This document shows, in pieces, positions 26,878 to 35,766 of a stretch of 64,000 nt of DNA (positions are counted from its first letter, which is position 1; each line of letters begins with the position of its first letter). The translations under genes and the position numbers were made by a program. The notes under the pieces were generated by a model. It did no database searches and was not told the DNA's origin. It saw only the letters and a program-made list of their open reading frames with translations. The DNA is from Sediminibacterium sp. (GTDB lineage Bacteria > Bacteroidota > Bacteroidia > Chitinophagales > Chitinophagaceae), in NCBI GenBank assembly GCA_016786865.1, contig JAEUVE010000008.1, positions 124,001 to 188,000 on the forward strand, given 5' to 3'.

Positions 26878-28629
26878 ATGAAAGGGTTTGTATGGATATG
26901 CTTTCTGCTGTTCACAGCTGCTGCTGCAAGCGGACAGTACTACCTACGCGGAGAGATCAGGGATTCATCGGGTCGTACACTGAGCTCCGTAAAAATCAAC
27001 CTGAAATCGAAGGGAAGTATTCCTTATACAAGCGGGCATGATGGAAGTTTTGGCATCATGCTAACCAACCCCACAGACAGCATCACCCTATTTTTGCCTG
27101 GATACGAAGAACTGAAGCTTGCCATTGATACGAGAAAATATCAGGTATTCACGCTCAAAATGCGTCCATCCACCTTGCAGAAATACAACCGGAAACCGGG
27201 TTCACTGATCCTGCAAAACAAACGGGAAAAAGCATCCCGGCAATCGGCGCCAGGCGAACGTTACAGCGCCCTGCGGGAGAACGATTTTATTACCGCTGCT
27301 GCTTTTCCTGAAACGGGTTACGCACTAAATGTAGACAAAGCGGCTTACAGCAATACCAGAAGATTTCTCCAGAACGAAATGCATGTTCCTGCCGATGCGG
27401 TTCGCATAGAGGAAATGCTCAATTACTTCGATTTTGAACAAGTCGAAGATACCCTGCAAGCCGGCCTGTTTCAATGCAAAACTGCCGTTACCAGTTGCCC
27501 CTGGAACAAACAGAATCAATTGCTGTTCATCAACCTGACCGCTCCCAAACTGAACCTGAACAACATACCTGCATCCAATCTGGTATTCCTGATAGACATT
27601 TCTGGATCCATGGATCAGCCCAACCGCCTGCCCCTTTTGCAATCTGCATTCAAACGATTAACAGAGAACCTGAGAGAAAAAGATACCATCAGTATCGTAA
27701 CATACGGCGGCAATGTAGCGCTGGCGCTGCCTCCCACATCCGGTGCTGCAAAAAAACAGATTAATAATGCCATTGATTCCTTAACCGCGAGCGAGGATAC
27801 ACCGGGAGAAAATGCCATACGTGTGGCATACAGTATTGCAAAACAGCAATTCATTCCCGGCGGAAATAACCGGGTAATACTTGCTACCGACGGCGATTTT
27901 AACGTAGGACAATCCTCGGAAAAAGAGCTGGAAGAACTGATTGCCACCTACCGGCAAACGGGTATTTATTTAACCTGTCTGGGAGTAGGAATGGGCAATT
28001 ACAAAGACAGTAAACTGGAATCCCTGTCTAAAAAAGGAAACGGCAATTTTGCCTACATCGATCAGTTGCGGGAAGCAGAAAAACTGTTGGTGCAGGAGTT
28101 TACGGAAACCCTGTTCGCCGTAGCCAATGATGCTTCCGTAAAGGTTCGCTTCAACAGTTCATTGGTGCATGCTTACCGGCTGATCGGGTTCGACAACAAA
28201 AAAGATGCAATCGCAGACAGCATCAGCCAGCTGGAAGGCGGAGAAGTAGGAAGTGGACATGGAACCATGGCTGTGTTTGAGCTGGAACCGGTTGCAACAG
28301 GCAAAGCCATGCCCGATCAGGAACTGGCCAACTTAAGGCTACAATATAAAAAGCCCAACGATTCCAATAACTGGCAACAGCATTTTACCGTTGCATACTT
28401 ACCGCAGGAACTGGACAGTGCAGCAGCGGACTATCGTTTTGCAGCTGTGATTGTGGGGTTTGGTCAGTTACTGAAACAATCGCACCATATCGGCAAATAT
28501 GATTACGACCAGTTACTCCAACTTGCAGAACAGGCTGTAAATAAAACGGATCAGCTGCAGCAAGAATTGCTGTTGCTGATCCGTAAAGCCATCAAAATAT
28601 ATCGGCCCGAAAAAGAAAAAAGAAATTAA
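26878..28629 (+). CDS. secreted von Willebrand factor type A protein (YfbK-like)
   Basis: 583 residues from ATG 26878. Signal peptide about 1-20 (AAAASGQ). A CarboxypepD-regulatory-like beta-sandwich follows (about 22-97), then a VWF N-terminal segment typical of YfbK proteins (about 135-190, [18 protein letters not shown]). A VWA domain has an intact MIDAS DISGS (240-244) and ATDGDFNVG, and a C-terminal DUF3520-like domain runs from about 400 to the end. VWA domains bind protein ligands through Mg2+. The protein is probably periplasmic; partner unknown. It overlaps the convergent dnaJ by four bases. Confidence 0.9.
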   Translation: MKGFVWICFLLFTAAAASGQYYLRGEIRDSSGRTLSSVKINLKSKGSIPYTSGHDGSFGIMLTNPTDSITLFLPGYEELKLAIDTRKYQVFTLKMRPSTLQKYNRKPGSLILQNKREKASRQSAPGERYSALRENDFITAAAFPETGYALNVDKAAYSNTRRFLQNEMHVPADAVRIEEMLNYFDFEQVEDTLQAGLFQCKTAVTSCPWNKQNQLLFINLTAPKLNLNNIPASNLVFLIDISGSMDQPNRLPLLQSAFKRLTENLREKDTISIVTYGGNVALALPPTSGAAKKQINNAIDSLTASEDTPGENAIRVAYSIAKQQFIPGGNNRVILATDGDFNVGQSSEKELEELIATYRQTGIYLTCLGVGMGNYKDSKLESLSKKGNGNFAYIDQLREAEKLLVQEFTETLFAVANDASVKVRFNSSLVHAYRLIGFDNKKDAIADSISQLEGGEVGSGHGTMAVFELEPVATGKAMPDQELANLRLQYKKPNDSNNWQQHFTVAYLPQELDSAAADYRFAAVIVGFGQLLKQSHHIGKYDYDQLLQLAEQAVNKTDQLQQELLLLIRKAIKIYRPEKEKRN

Positions 28630-29795
28630 CTGAACGCTTCTTTCACGCGATCAAAAAAGCTCTTATCTCCTTTTGTCGGATGAGGTTTAAAATTATCGCT
28701 CTCTGCCATTTTCTCCAGGGCAGCTTTCTCCTCCGAACTAATCGCCTGAGGTGTCCATACATTCACATGAATCAACTGGTCTCCCCTGCTGTATCCCTGT
28801 ACTTCCGGAAAGCCCTTTCCTTTTAAGCGAAAGATCTTTCCGCTTTGGGTACCAGCCGGAATTTTGATCTTGGCCCGTCCATCGATCGTAGGCACTTCCA
28901 CGTGTGTACCAAAAATGGCATCCGGAATAGAAATATATAAGTCGTAAGCAACGTTCAATCCATCGCGGTGCAGTTCACTGTGTTGCTCTTCTTCAATCTG
29001 AATAATCAGGTCGCCGGGGGCGCCGCCTCTTGCACCGGCATTGCCCTTTCCGCTCATGCTTAACTGCATTCCTTCCTGAACACCTGCCGGAATATCGATG
29101 CTGATTGTTTCTTCACCATATACCCTTCCATCCCCTTTACACGCAGTACATTTGGATGTGATGGTAGTACCCTCCCCGTTACAGGTAGGACATGCAGAAA
29201 CAGTTTGCATCTGCCCGAGGAATGTACTGGTTACTTTACGCACCTGTCCGCTTCCTCCGCAGGTTGCGCAGTTCTGCACACTGTTTTTATCTTTTGCCCC
29301 GCTTCCCCCACAGGTGGTGCAGGAAACGTGTTTCTTCACTTTTACATTCTTGGTAACCCCTTTTGCGATTTCCTCGTAGGTGAGCTTCAGCTTGATTCTA
29401 AGATTACTTCCACGCTGTCCACGGGTTCTTGTACCGCCACGGCTTCTTCCACCACCGCCGCCACCAAAGAAACTTCCGAAAACATCGTCGCCAAAAATAT
29501 CACCGAACTGGCTGAAAATATCATCCATGTTCATATGAGCGCCATGGTGGGCGCCACCTCCGGTACCCGGACCAAAAGCAGCATGACCGTAGCGGTCGTA
29601 TTTGGCACGCTTATCGGCGTCGCTGAGGATTTCATACGCTTCAGCAGCTTCCTTAAACTTTTCTTCCGCTTCCTTATCACCGGGGTTACGGTCCGGGTGG
29701 TATTGCATGGCTGTTTTGCGGTATGCTTTTTTAATTTCATCCGCGGTAGCAGACTTGCTTACACCCAGTACTTCGTAAAAATCTTTTTTAGCCAT
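28626..29795 (-). CDS. dnaJ: chaperone protein DnaJ
   Basis: 389 residues, complete type I DnaJ. The J domain has HPD at 33-35. A Gly/Phe/His-rich linker (about 75-130) leads to four zinc-finger repeats ([32 protein letters not shown]) and the C-terminal substrate-binding domains. It stimulates DnaK ATPase and delivers clients. It follows grpE by 18 bases; dnaK is not in the window. Confidence 0.98.
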   Translation of the reverse strand: MAKKDFYEVLGVSKSATADEIKKAYRKTAMQYHPDRNPGDKEAEEKFKEAAEAYEILSDADKRAKYDRYGHAAFGPGTGGGAHHGAHMNMDDIFSQFGDIFGDDVFGSFFGGGGGGRSRGGTRTRGQRGSNLRIKLKLTYEEIAKGVTKNVKVKKHVSCTTCGGSGAKDKNSVQNCATCGGSGQVRKVTSTFLGQMQTVSACPTCNGEGTTITSKCTACKGDGRVYGEETISIDIPAGVQEGMQLSMSGKGNAGARGGAPGDLIIQIEEEQHSELHRDGLNVAYDLYISIPDAIFGTHVEVPTIDGRAKIKIPAGTQSGKIFRLKGKGFPEVQGYSRGDQLIHVNVWTPQAISSEEKAALEKMAESDNFKPHPTKGDKSFFDRVKEAFS

Positions 29796-29813
29796 AATAA
29801 TGTTGATTGAGGG

Positions 29814-30383
29814 TTACTTACCTACCACCACTTTTGCAAAGCGGATGAGTTTATCGTTCAGGTAATATCCCTTGATAACTTCGTCGATTACTTTTCCTTT
29901 CAGTTCTTCTGAAGGAGCCTGAATTTCAGAGATGGCTTCATGCTTCTCCACATCAAAATCCGTTTGTACACTTTCCAGTGGTTTCAGGCCTTTTTGAAGC
30001 AGTACAGATCTCAATTTATTGAATACCAGCTGAACCCCTTCTTTCTGTGCAGGAATATTGTCTGAGCTGTTCAACTGCTTTTCGGCCCGGTCACAGTCGT
30101 CGAGTACATCCAGCAGGGACTGAATAACATCTTTCCCGGCAGTCTGGATCATTTCCAGGCGTTCTTTGGCGGTTCTTCTCCTGAAATTGTCGAATTCTGC
30201 CATCAAACGCAGGTATTTGTCCTTTTGCTCCTGCAATTCCGCTTCCAGCTTCTCCACTACTGACTCATCGGCCACCGGCTCATTCAAATGCGTGGTTCCG
30301 GCTGCATTTTCGTCAGCATTTACACTCATTCCTTCCATTTTTTCAGCAGATGCTGTGTTATTCGTCATTTCTTGTTCTTCCAT
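29814..30383 (-). CDS. grpE: nucleotide exchange factor GrpE
   Basis: 189 residues from ATG 30383. An acidic, disordered N-terminus (about 1-50) leads to a long coiled coil (VEKLEAELQEQKDKYLRLMAEFDNFRRRT) and the C-terminal beta wing ending IRFAKVVVGK. It releases ADP from DnaK. The frame continues upstream to 30710, but that part is antisense to the RlmI-like gene and unlike GrpE, so the start is placed at 30383. It forms an operon with dnaJ. A GGCAAAA-N-TTTTGCC palindrome lies upstream. Confidence 0.97.
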   Translation of the reverse strand: MEEQEMTNNTASAEKMEGMSVNADENAAGTTHLNEPVADESVVEKLEAELQEQKDKYLRLMAEFDNFRRRTAKERLEMIQTAGKDVIQSLLDVLDDCDRAEKQLNSSDNIPAQKEGVQLVFNKLRSVLLQKGLKPLESVQTDFDVEKHEAISEIQAPSEELKGKVIDEVIKGYYLNDKLIRFAKVVVGK

Positions 30384-30410
30384 GGCGTTAATTAATTGAT
30401 TCTCTATTGG

Positions 30411-30425
30411 GGCAAAAATTTTGCC
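30411..30425. repeat. palindrome GGCAAAA-A-TTTTGCC between grpE and the RlmI-like gene
   Basis: A perfect 7-bp inverted repeat with a single-base centre, 28 bases upstream of the grpE start. On the minus strand its AATTTTTG half resembles a -7 box. It does not resemble the CIRCE heat-shock operator. It may be a regulator site; this is inference. Confidence 0.3.
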
Positions 30426-30445
30426 ACGCAAAGAAAAGGGAAAAA

Positions 30446-30472
30446 TTGACAGTTGGCGTCTTCTTATCTTTG
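30446..30472 (+). promoter_or_regulatory. promoter of the RlmI-like methyltransferase gene
   Basis: A TTGAC element at 30446 and the -7 box TATCTTTG at 30465-30472, 16 bases apart. The box ends four bases before ATG 30477, with CCGG between, exactly as at the glycosyltransferase start (2536-2548). The transcript would be nearly leaderless. Confidence 0.5.
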
Positions 30473-30476
30473 CCGG

Positions 30477-31652
30477 ATGATCAAGGTTTATCTCAAAAAG
30501 AAGATTGCGCCCAGAATTGCCAACGGACACCCCTGGATTTACGGAAATGAAATAGACCGGGTGGCCGGGGAACCCGCCGCAGGCGACCTGGTGGAAGTTC
30601 GGTATGCCGACGGCAAATTTGCCGGAATCGGGTATATCAACCCCAAATCCCAGATACAGATCCGCCTGCTCACCCGCAGGCCGGAAATCGTGGATGAAGG
30701 GTTCTTCCACAGGAGGATCCAGGCCGCATGGAACTATCGGAAAAAAATCGGTTATACCGAAAACTGCCGCCTGGTTTTTGGGGAGGCAGACGAAATGCCC
30801 GCTTTGATCATCGACAAGTTCAATGACTATTTTGTATTACAGACCCTTTCCCTCGGAATGGACAGGTGGAAACAGGCCATTGTAAACGCCCTCAACGAAA
30901 TATTTAGCCCAAAGGGCATCTATGAGCGAAACGATGTACCCGTGAGAACACTGGAAGGGCTGGAGCAGCAGAAAGGCTTTTTATCCGCTCCTTTCGATAC
31001 CAATATCATCATCCGGGAAAATGGCCTGAAGTTTCATGTAGACCTGGAGAACGGACAAAAAACAGGCTATTTCTTAGACCAGCAAGACAACCGCAGAGCC
31101 ATACAGCATATCGTGAAGGATGCTGAAGTACTGGGAGCTTTTACCTATACCGGCACATTCGAAATACATGCCGCCCATTATGGAGCCAAATCGGTACTGG
31201 GTATAGATATTTCGGAGCAGGCTGTAGCACAGGCCAATAAAAATGCCCTTTTGAACGGACTGGAAAATATTGTTCACTTCGAAGCTATGAATGCATTTGA
31301 TGTATTGAAAGACTGGGGAAGAGAAGGCAGACAGTACGATGTGGTGATGCTGGATCCGCCGGCATTTACCAAAAGCAGGGACAGCATTGGAAAAGCGGTA
31401 ACCGGTTACAAGGAAATCAATCTTCGGGGAATGAAACTGCTGCGAAACGGAGGGTTCCTGGTTAGTTCCAGTTGCACCAACCTGGTATCGCCCGAATTAT
31501 TCCTGGAAACCATATATATGGCGGCAAAAGACGCCCGCAAAAAAATCCGGCAGGTTACTTTCAATGCACAGGCAGCAGATCATCCGGTGATCTGGGGAAT
31601 GGACAACACCAATTACCTGAAGTTCCTGATTGTAGAAGTGACCGATAAATAA
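30477..31652 (+). CDS. class I SAM-dependent rRNA methyltransferase, RlmI family
   Basis: 391 residues. An N-terminal PUA domain (about 1-75, with NGHPWIYGNEID) and an EEHEE-like middle region precede a Rossmann methyltransferase domain with LGAFTYTGTFEIHAA as motif I. DVVMLDPPAFTKSR is the motif IV typical of m5C enzymes, and SSCTN is motif VI. RlmI makes m5C1962 in 23S rRNA; this Bacteroidota orthologue probably does the same, but site specificity is inferred. The -7 box between 30453 and 30477 favours ATG 30477. Confidence 0.92.
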   Translation: MIKVYLKKKIAPRIANGHPWIYGNEIDRVAGEPAAGDLVEVRYADGKFAGIGYINPKSQIQIRLLTRRPEIVDEGFFHRRIQAAWNYRKKIGYTENCRLVFGEADEMPALIIDKFNDYFVLQTLSLGMDRWKQAIVNALNEIFSPKGIYERNDVPVRTLEGLEQQKGFLSAPFDTNIIIRENGLKFHVDLENGQKTGYFLDQQDNRRAIQHIVKDAEVLGAFTYTGTFEIHAAHYGAKSVLGIDISEQAVAQANKNALLNGLENIVHFEAMNAFDVLKDWGREGRQYDVVMLDPPAFTKSRDSIGKAVTGYKEINLRGMKLLRNGGFLVSSSCTNLVSPELFLETIYMAAKDARKKIRQVTFNAQAADHPVIWGMDNTNYLKFLIVEVTDK

Positions 31653-31666
31653 GCAGCGTTGATCTG

Positions 31667-32029
31667 TTAACGCACTACCTGAAATTTACCGGATTCAATA
31701 ATTCTTCCGGTGCGGTCGCGCAGTTGAAAAATATACAATCCGCGATAATAAGCATCGTTGAAATAAATGGTGGTGCGCGGAGCATTCACTGCGGCAACAG
31801 CCATTTTACGCCCGATAAAGCTATAGATTTCGAGGGTATAGGATTTATCTACGGAAGGATCAAATTCGAAGTGAATGAACTGGGTGGCAGGGTTGGGATA
31901 AAAGCGCTGCACTTTGTTGTTCGACTGTTCCAATACAGGCATGTTGCCAAAAGCAGGTGCTGTTGCGGCAGAGAAACTGCCTGTATACAACAGTGTGGTC
32001 GATAATAGGATTGTGTAGATTTTGGACAT
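31667..32029 (-). CDS. very short T9SS type A sorting-domain protein
   Basis: 120 residues made of almost nothing but targeting signals. A signal peptide (about 1-22) is followed by about 20 spacer residues and then a type A T9SS C-terminal domain: [14 protein letters not shown] at about 43-56, YSFIGRKM, and [15 protein letters not shown] leading to a terminal basic residue. No cargo domain fits between them. It could be a remnant of a larger secreted protein, a secreted peptide, or a competitor for the T9SS sortase; the sequence does not decide. It is isolated from its upstream neighbour by a strong terminator. Confidence 0.8.
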   Translation of the reverse strand: MSKIYTILLSTTLLYTGSFSAATAPAFGNMPVLEQSNNKVQRFYPNPATQFIHFEFDPSVDKSYTLEIYSFIGRKMAVAAVNAPRTTIYFNDAYYRGLYIFQLRDRTGRIIESGKFQVVR

Positions 32030-32074
32030 GCAGACAATTCTACCATGAAAGTAGAAAAACAGGGGCGATCCGCC

Positions 32075-32117
32075 AAAAAATACAGGCGCCGGCCCATCAT
32101 GATACGGGACCGGCGCC
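32075..32117 (-). terminator. intrinsic terminator of the peroxiredoxin gene
   Basis: GGCGCCGG (32085-32092) pairs with CCGGCGCC (32110-32117). On the minus strand the hairpin is followed by TGTA and six T. Confidence 0.85.
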
Positions 32118-32139
32118 AGTTTGAATAGTATAAAAACGA

Positions 32140-32613
32140 TTAGCCCAGTTGAGCCAGGGTTGCCTGGATAGCGGCAAAATCGGGGAGATCACCCGGAGTA
32201 GGACAGATTTCAGCATACTGAATCACGCCATCCTTATCCACTACAAATGCAGCTCTTTTGCTTACGCCCTGCATTTCAAAAGCAGGGAAAGTATCGTATA
32301 AAACACCATAGGCAGCAGCAGCTTCCTTGTTAAAATCGCTCAACAAAGCAAAGTTCAGGTTCTGCTCAGTTTTGAACTTATCCAATACAAACAGAGAGTC
32401 TACCGAAATACCCAATACGGTTGCATTGGCATTGTTGTAAATGGCAATATTATCGCGCACATTACACAGTTCTGCAGTACAAACGCCGGTAAATGCCAGC
32501 GGGAAAAACAGGATGACTACGTTCTTACCTTTCTGCTCGGAAAGGGTTACTTTTTGTTTTTCTGTATTGAACAAAGAAAAATCGGGTGCTTGTTGTCCTT
32601 TTTGAATGCTCAT
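32140..32613 (-). CDS. peroxiredoxin (AhpE/Bcp-like thiol peroxidase)
   Basis: 157 residues, thioredoxin fold. The active-site motif PLAFTGVC places the peroxidatic Cys45 after Pro38 and Thr42. A further cysteine, Cys50 (AELC), could be a resolving residue, and AEICPTPGD near the C-terminus holds another. It reduces hydrogen peroxide and organic hydroperoxides in the cytoplasm. AhpE-type assignment rests on length and on the TGVC context. It is monocistronic, with a strong terminator. Confidence 0.92.
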   Translation of the reverse strand: MSIQKGQQAPDFSLFNTEKQKVTLSEQKGKNVVILFFPLAFTGVCTAELCNVRDNIAIYNNANATVLGISVDSLFVLDKFKTEQNLNFALLSDFNKEAAAAYGVLYDTFPAFEMQGVSKRAAFVVDKDGVIQYAEICPTPGDLPDFAAIQATLAQLG

Positions 32614-32683
32614 TGTTTCGTTTGTTTTAAAAGATTTGAATACGGAGGTAAAAATAGAACAGAATCCTGCACAAAAAGTTCTG

Positions 32684-33337
32684 TCAGATTACCATTTCCG
32701 GAACAAAATCGGGAACAACCATTTTCCCGGCAGTTTTAGCCACGATTTCTTCCACGGAAACGCCGGGTGCTCTTTCCCGCAGCAAAAAGCCCTCCGCAGT
32801 AATATCCAGTACGGCCAGTTCGGTAACCACTTTCTTCACACAACCAATGCCCGTTAAGGGCAGGGTGCAGGCAGGCAGCAATTTGCTCTCCCCTTTGGGA
32901 TTGGTATGCATCATGGCCACAATAATATTCCTTGCGCTGGCAACCAGGTCCATGGCCCCTCCCATCCCTTTCACCATTTTTCCGGGAATTTTCCAGTTGG
33001 CAATATCACCGGTTTCACTTACTTCCATCGCACCCAGCACCGTCAGGTCAATTTTTCCGGCGCGAATCATCCCAAAGCTTTCGGCGCTGTCGAAAAAAGC
33101 GCCGCCCGGAATAACGGTAACCGTTTCTTTACCGGCGTTGATCAGGTCGGGATCAATCGCCGTTTCTTCGGGATAAGGTCCCATACCCAGTATGCCATTC
33201 TCACTCTGGAAAACAACCGTCATTCCCTGCGGAATATAATTGGATACCAGTGTAGGAATTCCGATCCCCAGGTTTACATACATCCCATCCTTCAGTTCCT
33301 GCGCAATTCGTTGGGCAATTCCGTATTTATCGAGCAT
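32684..33337 (-). CDS. scoB: 3-oxoacid CoA-transferase subunit B
   Basis: 217 residues. The catalytic glutamate is in [13 protein letters not shown] (about 44-56), the signature of the beta subunit. It moves CoA between succinyl-CoA and acetoacetate (or a similar acid) together with subunit A, upstream by three bases. [10 protein letters not shown] and [15 protein letters not shown] are conserved family segments. The preferred acid is inferred from family identity. Confidence 0.95.
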   Translation of the reverse strand: MLDKYGIAQRIAQELKDGMYVNLGIGIPTLVSNYIPQGMTVVFQSENGILGMGPYPEETAIDPDLINAGKETVTVIPGGAFFDSAESFGMIRAGKIDLTVLGAMEVSETGDIANWKIPGKMVKGMGGAMDLVASARNIIVAMMHTNPKGESKLLPACTLPLTGIGCVKKVVTELAVLDITAEGFLLRERAPGVSVEEIVAKTAGKMVVPDFVPEMVI

Positions 33338-33340
33338 GGT

Positions 33341-34033
33341 TTATAATTTAACGGTTTTACGTTCAATTCTTTTTTCATAAGGTCCACCTTGAAAAATACG
33401 GTGAACATACACTCCGGGAACATGTACTTCATCCGGATCAATTTGTCCGGGTTCCAGCAGCTGTTCCACTTCGGCAATGGTAATGTTGCCCGCCCTTGCC
33501 ATGGAAGTAGAAAAATTACGGGTGGTTTTACGAAATACCAGGTTTCCGGCAGTATCTCCCTTCCATGCTTTCACGATGGCAAAATCTGCGTGCAGGGCTT
33601 TTTCCATCAAATACATTTTACCATTGAATTCACGTACTTCCTTGCCTGCGGCAATTTCGGTACCGAATCCGGCCGGAGTAAAATACGCGGGAATACCCAT
33701 ACCAGCCATCTGTATGCTGGTAGCAAGGGTTCCCTGCGGAACCAGGTCTACTTCCAGCTCTCCGCTCAACAGCTGCCGCTCGAACTCAGCATTTTCTCCC
33801 ACATAACTGCTGATCATTTTTTTGATTTGCCGGGTCTTTAATAATAGCCCCAGTCCAAAATCATCTACACCGGCATTGTTCGAAATACAGGTCAGGCCAG
33901 TGATGCCACTCTGTACCAGGGCACCGATGGAGCTTTCCGGAATTCCGTTCAGGCCAAAACCACCCAGCATAATGGTAGCGCCATTGGGAATATCTGCAAT
34001 GGCTGCTGCTGCCGATTCAAAAACTTTATTCAT
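33341..34033 (-). CDS. scoA: 3-oxoacid CoA-transferase subunit A
   Basis: 230 residues from ATG 34033. TIMLGGFGLNGIPESSI near the N-terminus is the glycine-rich CoA-binding motif of the alpha subunit, and CISNNAGVDDFGLG follows. It pairs with ScoB downstream. The frame opens at a TTG (34039), but the ATG two codons in matches family starts (MNKVF). It lies six bases after the DUF4296 gene, so it may be co-transcribed with two envelope genes of quite different function. Confidence 0.95.
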   Translation of the reverse strand: MNKVFESAAAAIADIPNGATIMLGGFGLNGIPESSIGALVQSGITGLTCISNNAGVDDFGLGLLLKTRQIKKMISSYVGENAEFERQLLSGELEVDLVPQGTLATSIQMAGMGIPAYFTPAGFGTEIAAGKEVREFNGKMYLMEKALHADFAIVKAWKGDTAGNLVFRKTTRNFSTSMARAGNITIAEVEQLLEPGQIDPDEVHVPGVYVHRIFQGGPYEKRIERKTVKL

Positions 34034-34039
34034 ACACAA

Positions 34040-34417
34040 CTATTGAGCTTGAGGAATTTCAGGGCTTTTATTCAATTGGTCCCGCTCTCTTCTAGACACC
34101 GCATCTACAGAATCAATCAACACTTTAAATGCAGCGGGATGAGCCGCATAGTATTTATAGCTCTGATAAAATTTTTCTTTGGTAACCTGATACGACCGAA
34201 ACAACTGGTCGTATAACCGGAGGTTTTCGTTGCGATACCTGTTGGCGGTATCATTGGCAGAAAGTCGGTTATAATATTCATCGGCCTTCATGATGTCCCA
34301 GACAATCAGTTTCATTTCACTGATGGGAATCACGTCTTTATCCACTTTCATTTCACTGCTGTTACCACAGGCAGCAACCAGTGCTGTAAGGCATAATATA
34401 ACTAGGTATTTACTCAC
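34040..34417 (-). CDS. DUF4296 lipoprotein
   Basis: 125 residues. A lipoprotein signal ends LTALVAACG, placing the lipid-modified Cys at 17. The mature part is helical: PISEMKLIVWDIMKADEYYNR, then FYQSYKYYAAHP. This is the DUF4296 pattern of Bacteroidota. It overlaps the DUF4835 gene by four bases, an arrangement I associate with the phylum. It probably sits in the envelope; no biochemical role is known to me. Confidence 0.85.
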   Translation of the reverse strand: MSKYLVILCLTALVAACGNSSEMKVDKDVIPISEMKLIVWDIMKADEYYNRLSANDTANRYRNENLRLYDQLFRSYQVTKEKFYQSYKYYAAHPAAFKVLIDSVDAVSRRERDQLNKSPEIPQAQ

Positions 34418-35337
34418 TGCAATTCCTGTTTATAACGATTCGCATTTACCACATCCAGTACACTCAGAAGCGCAACGGCCTTGTCTTTCTCCATGGGGCT
34501 CCCCTTTTTAAAGATACCGATCAGCTCCTGTACTTTTCCCTGCATGAAAAACTGCAGGATCATGGTGTTGGGATTCTCTTTATTGAACGTTTGTAATTTT
34601 TCCAGTGTTTGTAATAAATTGATCCTGGCTTCTGTTTCGTTTTCGACCAGCTTATCCAGACCGGAACGGTAATAACTGTAAATCACATCATGGATGGGAT
34701 TGTACCTGCTGTTGATGAGATTCTCGTTGAGCCAGTAGCGGTTTCTCAGGCCATCGAACACTTTCCATCCGCTGATATTTCTTCCTTCGGGTGCATTGTT
34801 TACAATATGCTGTGCCTTCCGAAAAAAAGGATCGCCGCTTTTGGGAGAAAAAGAATCATAATCCAGTCCGATGAGCATATAAGCGTAATAGGCAAAAACA
34901 GCGGTTAAGTTGGCAGCCCCGGCCTCTGTACCCTGTACCCGGTTTTCGTTGAATTCCACCGGTTGAAATTCAATGTACCGAAAAGTAACATCAGGATCAA
35001 TAAAGTTCACCAGTGCAGCCTGGTAAGATGCGTTGTAAACCGGGCGGGCGGCCTGAATGGTAAGGGAAGCCTTATACAAATTGGGTTCCACAATGCTCTC
35101 GATGTTCAGGATAAAACTGCACTCCATTTTTTCCTGTTGTCCAAATACATCCGGGGTCCACTTGCGGTTGTTCATCAGGTTGTTCAGCTGAGACTGAAGT
35201 GTGGTAAAAATTTTTTTATCTACTGTGGAGTTCACCCGGTTGGCCAGAACGGTTACTTTGGCTTTTAATTCCTGTGCCTGCACAGCAAAGCCCATGACGG
35301 AAAACAGCAGAAAAAATAGGAACCGTTTGTTGCACAT
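34414..35337 (-). CDS. DUF4835 family secreted protein (annotated elsewhere as T9SS PorD)
   Basis: 307 residues with a signal peptide (about 1-21, GFAVQAQ). The conserved start of the mature protein (ELKAKVTVLANRVNSTVDKKIF), the NNRKWTPDVFGQQEKMECS segment and the later SYYRSGLDKL match DUF4835. I recall this family being named T9SS protein PorD in recent annotation; I cannot check that here. The gene starts a run with DUF4296 and scoAB, downstream of the bamD-rpoZ terminator. Confidence 0.85.
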   Translation of the reverse strand: MCNKRFLFFLLFSVMGFAVQAQELKAKVTVLANRVNSTVDKKIFTTLQSQLNNLMNNRKWTPDVFGQQEKMECSFILNIESIVEPNLYKASLTIQAARPVYNASYQAALVNFIDPDVTFRYIEFQPVEFNENRVQGTEAGAANLTAVFAYYAYMLIGLDYDSFSPKSGDPFFRKAQHIVNNAPEGRNISGWKVFDGLRNRYWLNENLINSRYNPIHDVIYSYYRSGLDKLVENETEARINLLQTLEKLQTFNKENPNTMILQFFMQGKVQELIGIFKKGSPMEKDKAVALLSVLDVVNANRYKQELQ

Positions 35338-35371
35338 CGTTAAATAGGCCTTAGGTAGTTCAAAGTAACAA

Positions 35372-35398
35372 AAAACGACAGTAAAATACTGTCGTTTT
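35372..35398 (-). terminator. intrinsic terminator after bamD-rpoZ
   Basis: A perfect 12-bp stem, AAAACGACAGTA / TACTGTCGTTTT, with a 3-base AAA loop and flanking T/A runs usable in both directions. It ends the bamD-rpoZ transcript 24 bases after the rpoZ stop. Confidence 0.88.
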
Positions 35399-35421
35399 CA
35401 ATGATTTCAGAAAGATTTAGC

Positions 35422-35766
35422 TTATCTGAACAGGTCGTTGTCGTTGTTTCTTCTGTGGTATACCTTACCTTCCATGAACTCCTGGGTTGCCAGGATAGCA
35501 GGGTTAGGCATTTTTTCGTAGGCTCTGGAAATTTCGATCTGCTCTTTGTTCTCGTGGATTTCTTCCAGGCTGTCTGTATGGCTTGCAAATTCTTCCAGCT
35601 TATTGTGCAATTCTTCGCGAATAGAGATATTGATTTGATTGGCCCTTCTTGCGATGATCGCAATAGACTCATACAAATTCCCTGTTTTTTCTTTTATAGA
35701 AATCAGGCTTTTGGTTTCTACCACACTGGCTGTGTTGGCGCTCATTTGCCTTCTTAATTTGCTCAT
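35422..35766 (-). CDS. rpoZ: RNA polymerase omega subunit, Bacteroidota Rpb6-like form
   Basis: 114 residues. NLYESIAIIARRANQI is the conserved omega/Rpb6 helix that clamps the beta-prime C-terminus, and KPN-equivalent PNPAILATQEFMEGKVYHR is the phylum-specific tail. It helps assemble RNA polymerase. The start overlaps the bamD stop (ATGA), so the two are translationally coupled, which I recall as a conserved arrangement in the phylum. Confidence 0.88.
   Translation of the reverse strand: MSKLRRQMSANTASVVETKSLISIKEKTGNLYESIAIIARRANQINISIREELHNKLEEFASHTDSLEEIHENKEQIEISRAYEKMPNPAILATQEFMEGKVYHRRNNDNDLFR

Noticed and set aside
30384..30710. N-terminal extension of GrpE by 109 codons
   Set aside because: It is antisense to the RlmI-like gene and unrelated to GrpE; ATG 30383 fits the family.
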